Below, one piece after another: positions 17,111-24,481 of a stretch of DNA of 64,000 bases. How positions within the stretch are numbered: position 1 is the stretch's first letter; every line of letters starts with the position of its first letter. Origin of the DNA: Streptomyces sp. AC1-42W. Lineage in GTDB: Bacteria; Actinomycetota; Actinomycetes; Streptomycetales; Streptomycetaceae. The notes below the pieces were generated by a model. It was given only the letters and a program-made list of their open reading frames with translations, searched no databases and was not told the DNA's origin. The DNA lies in the NCBI RefSeq assembly GCF_003248355.1, contig NZ_QKWY01000003.1, positions 124,001 to 188,000 of the forward strand. The letters run 5' to 3'. Both the position numbers and the translations under genes were made by a program.

Positions 17111-17742
17111 GGGGCGACAGCCGGTTGCAGATCTACACGCCGGGTCAGGTGGACCGGGGTCTCGTGCCGGCCGGACAGCTCGGGCCGCTGCGCGAGGTGC
17201 TGGAGTGGAGCCGGACCTTCCTGGTGTCGAGCCATCCCGAGCTGGGCCGCAGCGGCCCGGTCTGCCCGTACACCCAGCCCTCGCTGCGCGCCGGCCGGTT
17301 CCTGCTCGCCGTGCCCGCGCGGAGCACCCCGGCCGCGCTGCCCGGTGCCGTGGAGGCGCTGCGCAGCTGGTACGAGCGGCTGGCGTCGGAGCTCCCGGAG
17401 GACGAACGGGAACTCCTCACCGTACTGATGGTGCTTCCCGACCTGGACCATACGGACCCGGCGGCCCTGGACCTGTTGCAGGCGGACGCCAAGGACGACT
17501 TCGTGGCCCAGGGGCTGATGATCGGCCAGTTCCATCCGCTGTGCGCCGAGCCGGGGCTGTGGAACGAGGACTTCGCACCGCTGCGCTCGCCGGTGCCGCT
17601 GCTCGCGGTGCGCCGGCTGCTGGTCTTCGACCTGCCGTTCCTGGTCGGCGCGGACCGGCACATCGACCACTATCTGCGCCGGTTCGCCCCCGACATCCCG
17701 GCCCGGGTGCGCGACCAGCTGGTCAACCGCGTCGTGTCCTGA
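17107..17742 (+). CDS. DUF6875-like protein
   Basis: This 211-residue soluble protein overlaps the GNAT gene by 4 bp (ATGA). It contains a conserved block FLVSSHPELGRSGPVCPYTQPSL (split here as FLVSSHPELG at about 37-46 and GPVCPYTQPSL at about 49-59). A later GQFHPLCAEPGLWN is also typical of the uncharacterised DUF6875 family found in actinobacterial natural-product clusters. The invariant Cys and His (PVCP, FHPLC) could bind a metal or haem. Function is unknown. Co-transcription with the decarboxylase suggests a role in the same step series. Confidence 0.6.
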   Translation: MRGDSRLQIYTPGQVDRGLVPAGQLGPLREVLEWSRTFLVSSHPELGRSGPVCPYTQPSLRAGRFLLAVPARSTPAALPGAVEALRSWYERLASELPEDERELLTVLMVLPDLDHTDPAALDLLQADAKDDFVAQGLMIGQFHPLCAEPGLWNEDFAPLRSPVPLLAVRRLLVFDLPFLVGADRHIDHYLRRFAPDIPARVRDQLVNRVVS

Positions 17743-17760
17743 CGGCGGGGCGGGCAACGC

Positions 17761-17792
17761 GAAGGGGGCTCCGTGGCCACGGAGCCCCCTTC
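17761..17792. terminator. Bidirectional terminator, perfect 32-nt palindrome
   Basis: GAAGGGGGCTCCGTGG pairs with CCACGGAGCCCCCTTC with no mismatch. It lies between the convergent DUF6875 and TrpC-like genes (18 nt after each stop), followed by TTC runs on both strands. Confidence 0.85.
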
Positions 17793-17810
17793 TTCACACG
17801 GTGCGGACAC

Positions 17811-18527
17811 TCACGACGGATGGAGGGCCGGCTGTACGGTGTGCCGGCTGTTCTCCAGGGTGCGCAGCCACTCGCCGGGGTCGCCGCTGCGCAGCAGGGC
17901 GGTGCCGACGAGGAGGCCCTTGTAGCCGGCGTCGAGCAGCCGGGCCGCCGTCTGCGGGCTGTCGATGGCGCTGGCGCTCACCGGGCAGGGGGTGCCGCTC
18001 GCGTGCAGGGCGGGCAGCAGGTCAAAGCTGCGGGCCAGGTCGCCCCGGTCGCGCTCGCGGGTCTTGATGTCCTTGTTGTTGACGGCGATGACGCACTCGT
18101 CGGCGTGCGGCACGGACGCGATCTCGGCCTCGGTGGTGGCCTCGACGAACGGGGTCAGGCCCGCGCTGAGCGCCGCGACGGTGAGCCCGCGCAGGGCGGA
18201 CGCGGAGAGCAGTCCGGCGGTGAGCAGGACGGCCGACGCACCGAGCTCCCGCGCGGTCTCCAGCTGATCCTTGCGAGTGATGAAGTCCTTCTGAAGCAGG
18301 GGGAGTTCGGTCAGCCGGGCGACATCACGGAGCAGTTCGCGGGTGCCGCCGAACCAGCGGCCCGTGACGACCGAGATGCAGGGCGCCCCGGCCTTCTCGT
18401 AAGCGGTGACGATCTCCGCGGGGGTGTGGCCGGAGATGAGGTCGAAGCCGAACGCGTCGCGCCGCTTGACCTCCATCACCAGGGGCTGCGGGGCCGACAG
18501 CAGGGACTCGATGAAGGGAAGGCTCAT
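17811..18527 (-). CDS. TrpC-like (indole-3-glycerol-phosphate synthase homologue), divergent
   Basis: This 238-residue TIM barrel is homologous to indole-3-glycerol-phosphate synthase, which decarboxylates and cyclises CdRP to an indole. Catalytic positions are present: MEVK (Glu19, Lys21), LLQKDF (Lys80, general acid), FVEAT (Glu129) and AVNNKD (Asn150). It differs from housekeeping TrpC in three ways. The ~25-30-residue N-terminal helix is missing, the usual KxSPSxG loop is replaced by KRRDAFGFD, and the SESGI motif is SASAI (Ala185 in place of the conserved Glu). It is last in the 11-gene operon and overlaps the TrpF-like gene by 4 bp. It probably makes an indole-type ring from an altered substrate. 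Confidence 0.78.
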   Translation of the reverse strand: MSLPFIESLLSAPQPLVMEVKRRDAFGFDLISGHTPAEIVTAYEKAGAPCISVVTGRWFGGTRELLRDVARLTELPLLQKDFITRKDQLETARELGASAVLLTAGLLSASALRGLTVAALSAGLTPFVEATTEAEIASVPHADECVIAVNNKDIKTRERDRGDLARSFDLLPALHASGTPCPVSASAIDSPQTAARLLDAGYKGLLVGTALLRSGDPGEWLRTLENSRHTVQPALHPS

Positions 18528-19279
18528 GGCTGCTCCGTAGGCCGTGTGGTGGGGATGTCCGTGGCGGAAGGAGTGCGGGGGTCCGGGTGGCCCGGCCCGG
18601 TGTTCCAGGCGCGGGCCAGTCCGGCCACCGCGGGTGCGCCGAAGCGGCCGTCGCCGCCGCGGGCCGCGGTGTCGACGTCGATGCCGCGCAGCCGGGGGTG
18701 GCTCAGGACCCGTTCGTACGCGGACCTGTTGGTCCGGTCGAGTCCGCCGGCGAGCCAGAACGGCAGGGTGAACCGTTGGGCCAGCCGGAGGACGGTCTCC
18801 TCGTCCAGGCGCTGCCCCGTGGAGCCGACGCGGCCGTCGGCGGTGGTGGAGTCGATGAGGAAGAGGTCGGTGCCGGCCCGCTCGTACGCCCCGATCAGGG
18901 GACGTTCCGGGCAGGAGCCGTCCATGACGTGCAGCACCTTGACGATGACGGTGTCGGGCAGCGCCGTGCGCAGGGCGCGGACGGTGGCGGGCGGCTGGTA
19001 GGCGTGGAGCTGGACGATGCGGATGCCGGTGCGGCGCAGGACGCCCGCGACCGCGTCCGGGTCGCCGAGGAAGGTGACCAGGACGGGGTGCAGGGTGCCG
19101 GTGGCGCGGACGGCCGCCGCGAGGGCGGCCACCTCGTGTTCGGGCAGGTCCGCGGGGCCGCCGGGGACGCCGTGCCACAGGCCGACGAGGCAGGCCCCGG
19201 CGCCGGCCAGCACCTCGATGTCGCGGGTGCTGGTGGCGCCGCAGACCTTGAGGGTGCGCGGTGCGGACAGGGTGGTCAT
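18524..19279 (-). CDS. TrpF-like (phosphoribosylanthranilate isomerase homologue), divergent
   Basis: This protein of 251 residues is longer than the usual ~205. It keeps both catalytic residues of the Amadori isomerase: KVCGAT (Cys13) and LFLIDS (Asp143). The WLAGGL barrel motif is present, but the phosphate/substrate loops are changed: GRVGSTGQRLDEE instead of GGTGxxFDW, and GIDVDTAARGG instead of the DVSSGVE type. It should open the ribose of an N-phosphoribosyl amine and tautomerise it. It overlaps the ACAD-like and TrpC-like genes by 4 bp each, so its stoichiometry is coupled to them. A non-anthranilate substrate is inferred. Confidence 0.78.
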   Translation of the reverse strand: MTTLSAPRTLKVCGATSTRDIEVLAGAGACLVGLWHGVPGGPADLPEHEVAALAAAVRATGTLHPVLVTFLGDPDAVAGVLRRTGIRIVQLHAYQPPATVRALRTALPDTVIVKVLHVMDGSCPERPLIGAYERAGTDLFLIDSTTADGRVGSTGQRLDEETVLRLAQRFTLPFWLAGGLDRTNRSAYERVLSHPRLRGIDVDTAARGGDGRFGAPAVAGLARAWNTGPGHPDPRTPSATDIPTTRPTEQP

Positions 19280-20421
19280 CGGCCCAGGCCCAGCTTGGAC
19301 GCGATTCGGTTGTACTGGATCTCGTTGCTGCCCGAGTAGATCGTGCCGCCCACGGCGTTGCGGACGTCGATCTCCAGGCCGTACTCGCTCATGTAGCCGT
19401 GGCCGCCGAAGACCTGGACGGCGGTGAGCGAGCCGGCGAGATTCGCCTCGCTGGTGATCAGCTTGGCGATGGCCAGGTCCTCGGTGACGTCCTCGCCCTC
19501 CTCAAGGCGTTCGGCGGTGTCGTACAGCCACTTCCTGGCCGACTCCAGGCCGATCTTGGCGTCCACGATCTTGTTGGCGACGGACTGGTAGGAGCCGATC
19601 GTCCTGCCGAACGACCTGCGGGTGCGGGCGTACTCGACGCAGCGGTCGAACCGGTGCTGCATCTCCCCCACGTTCACGATGAACGAGAGCAGGATCTCCC
19701 GCTTCATCACGTGGTCGAGGACGATGAAGCCGCCGCCCACCCGGCCGAGGACCCGGTCGCGCGGGATGCGGCAGTCGTCGAAGTACAGCTCGCTCAGCGG
19801 AGAGGTGCGCAGGCCCATCTTCTTGACGGGCCCGCCGACGGTGAGGCCCGGGGTGTCCCGGTCCACGAGGAACGCGGTCACGCCCAGCGCCCCGCCGTCG
19901 GGGTGGGTGCGCGCGTACACGACGAACACGTCGGCGACGGGGCCGTTGCTGACGAAGCACTTGCTTCCGTTCAGCACGAAGTCGTCGCCGTCGCGTTCGG
20001 CGCGCGTGGTCATCGCCATCGCGTCGCTGCCGGACTCCGACTCGGTGATCGCATGGGCGCCGATCGCCTCGCCGGAGCCGATCCGGGGGAGGTATTCCGC
20101 CTTCTGCGCGGGCGTGCCGAAGCGCATGAGGGGGACGCCGGTGCTGGCGAGCGTGGTGGTGACGCAGAAGTTCAGGCCCGCGTCACGGCAGTGCTCGCCG
20201 AGCCCTTCCAGGACGTACATGGTGGTGAGGAGGGACTGGCCCAGGCCGCCGTGCTCCTCGGCGAAGGGCAGGGCGAGGATGCCGGCCCGGCGCACCAGTT
20301 TCCACTTCTCCCAGGAGAACTCCGCTCGTTCGTCCTGGGCGATGTGGTTGGCGCTGAGTGCCTCGCCCCACCGGGCCAGGCCGGCCCGCAGGTCGGCCTG
20401 GTCGGTGTTCCAGCGGATCAC
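19276..20421 (-). CDS. Acyl-CoA dehydrogenase-like flavoenzyme, IVD-type base
   Basis: This 381-residue ACAD has full N-terminal helical, mid beta (ITESESGSDAMAM, about residues 126-138) and C-terminal helical domains (RTRRSFGRTIGSYQ, QVFGGHGYMSEYG). The usual MCAD-type catalytic Glu in IYEGT is replaced: IYSGS has Ser363. By spacing to the RxxFG motif, Glu242 (KREILL) lines up with the isovaleryl-CoA-dehydrogenase base, the position also used by prolyl-carrier oxidases of pyrrole pathways. With an adenylation enzyme and carrier protein in the same operon, it probably oxidises a carrier-bound aminoacyl or acyl group. It lies between EctC-like and TrpF-like genes. Confidence 0.78.
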   Translation of the reverse strand: MIRWNTDQADLRAGLARWGEALSANHIAQDERAEFSWEKWKLVRRAGILALPFAEEHGGLGQSLLTTMYVLEGLGEHCRDAGLNFCVTTTLASTGVPLMRFGTPAQKAEYLPRIGSGEAIGAHAITESESGSDAMAMTTRAERDGDDFVLNGSKCFVSNGPVADVFVVYARTHPDGGALGVTAFLVDRDTPGLTVGGPVKKMGLRTSPLSELYFDDCRIPRDRVLGRVGGGFIVLDHVMKREILLSFIVNVGEMQHRFDRCVEYARTRRSFGRTIGSYQSVANKIVDAKIGLESARKWLYDTAERLEEGEDVTEDLAIAKLITSEANLAGSLTAVQVFGGHGYMSEYGLEIDVRNAVGGTIYSGSNEIQYNRIASKLGLGR

Positions 20422-20451
20422 TGGGCCCCCTTTCAGAGGTGCGCGTGCGGA

Positions 20452-20832
20452 TCAGTAGGCGGAAGAGCTGTGCGCGTCGAGGCTGTGCACCTCGTCGCCC
20501 TGGAGCGCCGGGGTGAAGACGCAGACGAGGCGCAGGTCCTCGTGTGGGGAGGCGACGAGGAAGTGCGCGTCGTGCTCGTCGAGGGAGTACAGCCGGCCCG
20601 GTGTGATGGGGTGCACGGTGCCGTCGAGTTCGATGACCTCGCCGGAGCCCTCGATGCAGTAGCAGGACTCCAGGTGGTTGCGGTACTCCAGGCGGGACTT
20701 GGTGCCGGCGCGCACCGTGGTGTCGGTGATCGAGTAGCCGACGCCGTCGGACTCGGTGAGGAAGCGACGGCTGAGCCCGTTGCCCCAGTCGACGCTTTTA
20801 ACGGTCTCCAGGTCACGGATGATCATGGTCAA
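20452..20832 (-). CDS. Solitary ectoine-synthase-like cupin (EctC family)
   Basis: This is a 126-residue cupin. It is collinear with EctC, which cyclises N-acetyl-diaminobutyrate by water loss. The Fe-ligand triad is present: CIEGSGE (Glu61), LYSLDEHDAHF (Tyr82 and His90). The RNHLESCYC motif, VCVFTPAL and the DEVH glutamate (Glu114) near the C terminus are conserved too. No ectA or ectB is nearby. It overlaps the TrpA-like gene by 4 bp. I infer a dehydrative ring closure on an amino-amide or amino-ketone intermediate of the pathway. True ectoine production by this operon is unlikely. Confidence 0.75.
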   Translation of the reverse strand: MTMIIRDLETVKSVDWGNGLSRRFLTESDGVGYSITDTTVRAGTKSRLEYRNHLESCYCIEGSGEVIELDGTVHPITPGRLYSLDEHDAHFLVASPHEDLRLVCVFTPALQGDEVHSLDAHSSSAY

Positions 20833-21665
20833 CTCCTTGTTCGGATAGGGGTATTGGCCGTACTGATCTCGTCCGGTCCGGGCTGGAGCGACCGGACGAA
20901 GTCGCGCAGTGCCGTGGTGACGGAGCCCTCCTCTTCGAGGGCCCGCGCCACGCGGGCCACGCCCGCGGAGCCGACGATCGCTGCGTCGGCCCCGCTCGCG
21001 GCGACCGCCGCGACGTGGCTGCGCGTACTGACCCCGAAGCCGACGGCGATCGGGGAGTTCGTGTGGGCCCGCAGCCCGGCGACGACCGGGGCGAGCGCGG
21101 CGTGCCCGGCGGGCGGCGCGGTGCCGCTGCGGCCGTAGTGCGCCACCAGATAGACGTACGCGGATGACTCGCGGGCCGCGCGGGCCCGGGTCTCCTCGGG
21201 GCTGGTCGGGTAGCAGGTGGTGACGACGGCGGTGCCGGCCGCCTCGGTCGCCTCGCGGTAGGCGTCCCGCAGCCGGGGCGGCAGGCCGTGCACCAGGAGC
21301 CCGTCGGCGCCGGACGCGGTGATGTCCTTGACGGCCGCGCCCAGGTCCCGGCGCTTGAGGGAGTGGCTCCAGTCGGCGAGCAGCGCGATCCGCAGCCGCC
21401 GCAGCCCGGGCCGGACGCGGGCGACGAAGCCGAGGACGTCGTCCAGGCCGGTGCCCCGGTCCAGGGCGCGGCGGGCGGAGCGGCGTACGACCGGCCCGTC
21501 GGTGAAGGAGTCCGGGAAGGGCACCGCCAGTTCGAGGCAGTCGACGCCCTCCTCGTCCAGCATGTGCACGACCTCGGCGAGCTCGTCCAGGGACGGGTCG
21601 CCCGCGTTGAGGAACAGCGTGAGCCCGGGCCGGCCGGGTCCGCGTCCGGTGAAGAAGTCAGCCAT
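20829..21665 (-). CDS. TrpA-like (tryptophan synthase alpha homologue)
   Basis: This 278-residue TIM barrel has the TrpA signatures NAGDPSLDE, LELAVPFPDSFTDGP and the C-terminal GFGVSTRSHVAA / IVGSAGVARVA phosphate-binding strands. Both catalytic acids are kept: Glu45 (LEL) and Asp56 (TDGP). It would carry out a retro-aldol release of glyceraldehyde-3-phosphate, giving a free indole or analogue. No TrpB is present, so the product is not passed to serine; it resembles dedicated indole-3-glycerol-phosphate lyases such as plant BX1. It overlaps the TrpD-like gene by 8 bp and EctC-like by 4 bp. Confidence 0.8.
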   Translation of the reverse strand: MADFFTGRGPGRPGLTLFLNAGDPSLDELAEVVHMLDEEGVDCLELAVPFPDSFTDGPVVRRSARRALDRGTGLDDVLGFVARVRPGLRRLRIALLADWSHSLKRRDLGAAVKDITASGADGLLVHGLPPRLRDAYREATEAAGTAVVTTCYPTSPEETRARAARESSAYVYLVAHYGRSGTAPPAGHAALAPVVAGLRAHTNSPIAVGFGVSTRSHVAAVAASGADAAIVGSAGVARVARALEEEGSVTTALRDFVRSLQPGPDEISTANTPIRTRS

Positions 21666-22695
21666 GGCGGACCGCCCCCGCCGCCACGGCCTTCCGGGAG
21701 CGCAGCCGCTCGACCAGGGCCACGGCGGCCCCGCTGGTGACGGCGTCGTCCGTGGCGTCGAGCGCGTCGCGCCAGGTGGTGTGGTGGCCGGCCGCGAGAG
21801 CGAGCGCGGCGGCGTTGAGCCGGACGGTGTGGGTGGCCGCCGGGTGGGCGCGCCCGGCGAGCACGGCCAGGAAGTGGTCGGTGGCCGCGTCCTTGGGCGC
21901 GGGGGCCAGCGCCTCGAAGCCGCCGTCGGCCGGGATCAGCGCGCCGGGCTCCAGGACCTGGTCCTCGCCCCGCGCGATGTGGACGGTGTTGCGGGCGAAG
22001 CCGAGGAGTTCGTCGGCGCCCCGGTCGTTGCTGGTGAGCCACACCGTGCGGCCGGTGACCGTGGCGGCGAGGCGGCGCAGGTCGTCCAGGGGCATGGTGT
22101 GCGAGACCCCGGTGACCTGGGCGGTGACCGGCAGATCGGCGAGGAGGGGGCCGAGCGCGTTGAGGAACCGCCCGAACGGCTTCATGCTCACGGGCGCGAT
22201 CAGGCGGGCGAGCCGGGCGAGTTCGGCCGGGTAGACGAACGGCCCGGTGAAGGCGATCCCGTCCCGTTCCAGGTGCTCCTCGGTCTGCTCGTACGAGGAG
22301 GTGAGGTGCACCCCGAGGCGTTCGAGGAGGTCGACGGAGCCGAGGCTGGAGGTGTAGGCCCGGGAGCCGGACTTGACGACACGCACCCCGGCGGCGGCCG
22401 CGACGAAGGCCGCCGCGGTGGAGACGTTGAAGGTGGCGGGGCCGCCTCCGGTGCCCACGACGTTGACGGTCGCGGGCCAGGCGGGCCCGGGGCGCGCGGG
22501 GCGCCGTTCCATGAGGGTGCCGTGCAGGGCGGCAAGCGTCGCGGGGTCGGGGAGCCGGGTGGTCAGCGAGGCCAGCAGGGCGACGGCCTGCTCCCGGGGG
22601 AGCGTGCCGTCGCCGAGCCAGTCCCACAGAGACCGCCAGGTCTCGTGCTCGGCCACCGTGTGCCGCGCCAGCAGGCCGGTGAGCGCGTCGTGCAT
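21658..22695 (-). CDS. TrpD-like (anthranilate phosphoribosyltransferase homologue), altered binding site
   Basis: This 345-residue protein has the type III phosphoribosyltransferase fold. The PRPP loop is GTGGG (residues 81-85; GTGGD in TrpD), followed by FNVSTAAAFVAAAAG. The acceptor-binding KHGNR motif has become KSGSR (108-112): both the His and Asn that contact anthranilate/PRPP are Ser. The Mg-binding Asp-Glu pair is kept (GADEL, 228-229). Phosphoribosyl transfer is therefore plausible, but to a different amine, perhaps not anthranilate itself. It lies 2 bp downstream of the carrier protein gene. No trpE or trpG is near. Confidence 0.78.
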   Translation of the reverse strand: MHDALTGLLARHTVAEHETWRSLWDWLGDGTLPREQAVALLASLTTRLPDPATLAALHGTLMERRPARPGPAWPATVNVVGTGGGPATFNVSTAAAFVAAAAGVRVVKSGSRAYTSSLGSVDLLERLGVHLTSSYEQTEEHLERDGIAFTGPFVYPAELARLARLIAPVSMKPFGRFLNALGPLLADLPVTAQVTGVSHTMPLDDLRRLAATVTGRTVWLTSNDRGADELLGFARNTVHIARGEDQVLEPGALIPADGGFEALAPAPKDAATDHFLAVLAGRAHPAATHTVRLNAAALALAAGHHTTWRDALDATDDAVTSGAAVALVERLRSRKAVAAGAVRHG

Positions 22696-22697
22696 GG

Positions 22698-22955
22698 TTA
22701 GCCGCTCACCCCCTGGCGCGCATTCGCCACGAAGGTGCCGATGGCGGTGACGCTGCGGAAGTTATTGGGGTCGAGGTCCGTGTCGTCCACGGCGAGCCCG
22801 AAGCGGTCCTCCACCCAGGCGATCAGCTTGAGCAGACCGAGCGAGTCGATGGCTCCGCTCGACAGCAGGTCCTGGTCGTCGGCGAGTTGGTCCTGGGTGA
22901 GGTCCGGCAGGAACTCCTCGATCAGGAACTGCTTGATGGTGGCCGTGTTGCTCAT
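22698..22955 (-). CDS. Stand-alone peptidyl/acyl carrier protein
   Basis: This is an 85-residue four-helix carrier with the phosphopantetheine Ser38 in GAIDSLGLL. The spacing and the second-helix/loop text (KLIAWVEDRFGLAVDDTDLDPNNFRSV in pieces) resemble PCPs that work with free-standing adenylation enzymes, for example those of pyrrole-2-carboxylate pathways, more than type II PKS ACPs. It overlaps the adenylation gene by 4 bp, which makes it the likely partner. It would be activated by the Sfp-type PPTase at 49745. Confidence 0.85.
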   Translation of the reverse strand: MSNTATIKQFLIEEFLPDLTQDQLADDQDLLSSGAIDSLGLLKLIAWVEDRFGLAVDDTDLDPNNFRSVTAIGTFVANARQGVSG

Positions 22956-24481
22956 GACGTCCTTCCTTCTACTGTGGTCAGCCGGCGGGACTGGTCCGGC
23001 GCCCGGGACGGTCCGCTCAGCCGGTCGAGCGCGGTGCGGTCGACCTTTCCGGTGAGGGTCTTGGGCAGCGGTTCGTCGGTGATCCGCAGGACGCCGGGGA
23101 CCGCGGCCCTGGGCAGGGCGCGGGCGCAGTGTTCCTTCAGGAGCAGGCTGTTGAGCCCGCTGCCGGGTGCGCGCCGCACCCCGGCGACGAGCCGTTTGCC
23201 GGTGAGCGGGTCGGGCTGCGCGGCGACCCCGGCCTCCAGGACGGCGGGGTGGCTGAGCAGCACCTGCTCGATCTCGGCGGTGTTGACGGCGACGCCGCGT
23301 ACCTTGACCTGGAAGTCGCTGCGCCCGGTCAGATGCAGCAGCCCGTCGGCGTCGCGCCGGACGAGGTCGCCGGTGCGGAACCAGGCACCGTCGTCGTGGC
23401 CGAGCGGGTGGCCGGTGAACCGGCCCCGGCTGCGGGCCGGGTCGAGGTAGCCGGCGGTCTGGAACGGCGTCCTGACGTGCAGCTCGCCGGCGCCGGGGCC
23501 GGTGACCTCCCGGCCTTCGGCGTCCAGCACGAGCACCGAGACCCCGGGGAGCGGGGTGCCGATGGGCAGCGGGCCGGATTCGGTGGCCGGGGTGCCGACG
23601 TCGTACGTGAAGCTGTCGTTGGTCTCCGTGCAGCCGTAGATGTTGGTGAGGCGGGCGGCGGGCAGCATCTCTCGGAGTTCGGCCAGGGTGCGTTCGGGCA
23701 GGGCGTCGCCGGTGAAGGCGGCCCGGCGCACCGAAGGCAGCAGCACGCCGGCCCGGCGGGCGGCGTCCAGCACGAGCCGGTAGAACATCGGCACGGCCTG
23801 GACGATCTCCACGTCGTGCCGGAGCAGCAGGTCCAGCAGATGGCGTCCGTCGACGGCCTTGTCCGGGTCCACGAGAACGACCCGGCCGCCGTGTGCGAGG
23901 GTCGTCCACACGTCGAGGAAGCAGAGGTCGAAGTTGAGCGGCGCGTAGTTGAGGACGGTGGTCCCGGGTGCGACGGCGAAGGCGGGCCCGGCCCAGCTGA
24001 CGAACCGGTCCACGGCCTGCTCGTCCAGCGGCACGGTCTTGGGCAGCCCGGTGGAGCCGGACGTGGTGAGCATGAAGGCGGTACGGGGAGGCACCGGGTA
24101 GGCCGCCGAGCGGGCCGGGACCCGCACCCCGCGCGGTTCGCCGCCCGGCGTCAGCACGTATCCGCAGCCTGCCTGCGCGAACAGCCGGGTCAGCAGCTGC
24201 TCGCCGAGGTGCGGGGAGGGCAGCAGGAACGGGCGGTGGGCGAGCAGGCAGCCGAGGACGAGCGCGATGGCGTCGGGCGACTTCTCGGCGAGGATGCCCA
24301 CGGGTTCGCCGGCCGGCGGCCCGAGCAGGGCGAGGCGCTCGCGTTCGCGGCCGGCGCTCTCGTACAGCTCGCGATAGCTGGTCTCCTCGCCGTGCCAGAC
24401 CAGGGCGGGCGCGTCGGGGCGCTCGCGGACCTGAGTGAGGAAGCCGGGGAGCAGTCCGGTGATGGGGCCCTGGCCGGTCAT
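22952..24481 (-). CDS. Stand-alone NRPS-type adenylation enzyme
   Basis: This 509-residue ANL enzyme has A3 LTTSGSTGLPKTVPL (about 137-151), A4 NFDLCFLDVW with the Asp that binds an alpha-amino group, A5 NIYGCTETNDSF, A7 WFRTGDLV, A8 GRSDFQVKVRG and A10 PKTLTGKVDR with the catalytic Lys. The FD in A4 favours an amino acid substrate. By alignment to GrsA the pocket begins D-L-L, as in proline-type stand-alone enzymes, but later positions (A, A, T, I, D, S) differ, so the substrate is uncertain. It should load the carrier at 22698. It overlaps both neighbours by 4 bp. Confidence 0.82.
   Translation of the reverse strand: MTGQGPITGLLPGFLTQVRERPDAPALVWHGEETSYRELYESAGRERERLALLGPPAGEPVGILAEKSPDAIALVLGCLLAHRPFLLPSPHLGEQLLTRLFAQAGCGYVLTPGGEPRGVRVPARSAAYPVPPRTAFMLTTSGSTGLPKTVPLDEQAVDRFVSWAGPAFAVAPGTTVLNYAPLNFDLCFLDVWTTLAHGGRVVLVDPDKAVDGRHLLDLLLRHDVEIVQAVPMFYRLVLDAARRAGVLLPSVRRAAFTGDALPERTLAELREMLPAARLTNIYGCTETNDSFTYDVGTPATESGPLPIGTPLPGVSVLVLDAEGREVTGPGAGELHVRTPFQTAGYLDPARSRGRFTGHPLGHDDGAWFRTGDLVRRDADGLLHLTGRSDFQVKVRGVAVNTAEIEQVLLSHPAVLEAGVAAQPDPLTGKRLVAGVRRAPGSGLNSLLLKEHCARALPRAAVPGVLRITDEPLPKTLTGKVDRTALDRLSGPSRAPDQSRRLTTVEGRTS

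Noticed and set aside
20452..20832. Part of an ectoine osmolyte cluster
   Set aside because: No ectA, ectB, ectD or aspartokinase lies near. The gene is coupled to trpA-like and is inside a biosynthetic operon.
17811..22695. Housekeeping tryptophan biosynthesis operon
   Set aside because: trpE, trpG and trpB are missing, the genes are interleaved with ACAD and EctC-like genes, and key recognition motifs of TrpD, TrpF and TrpC are changed.
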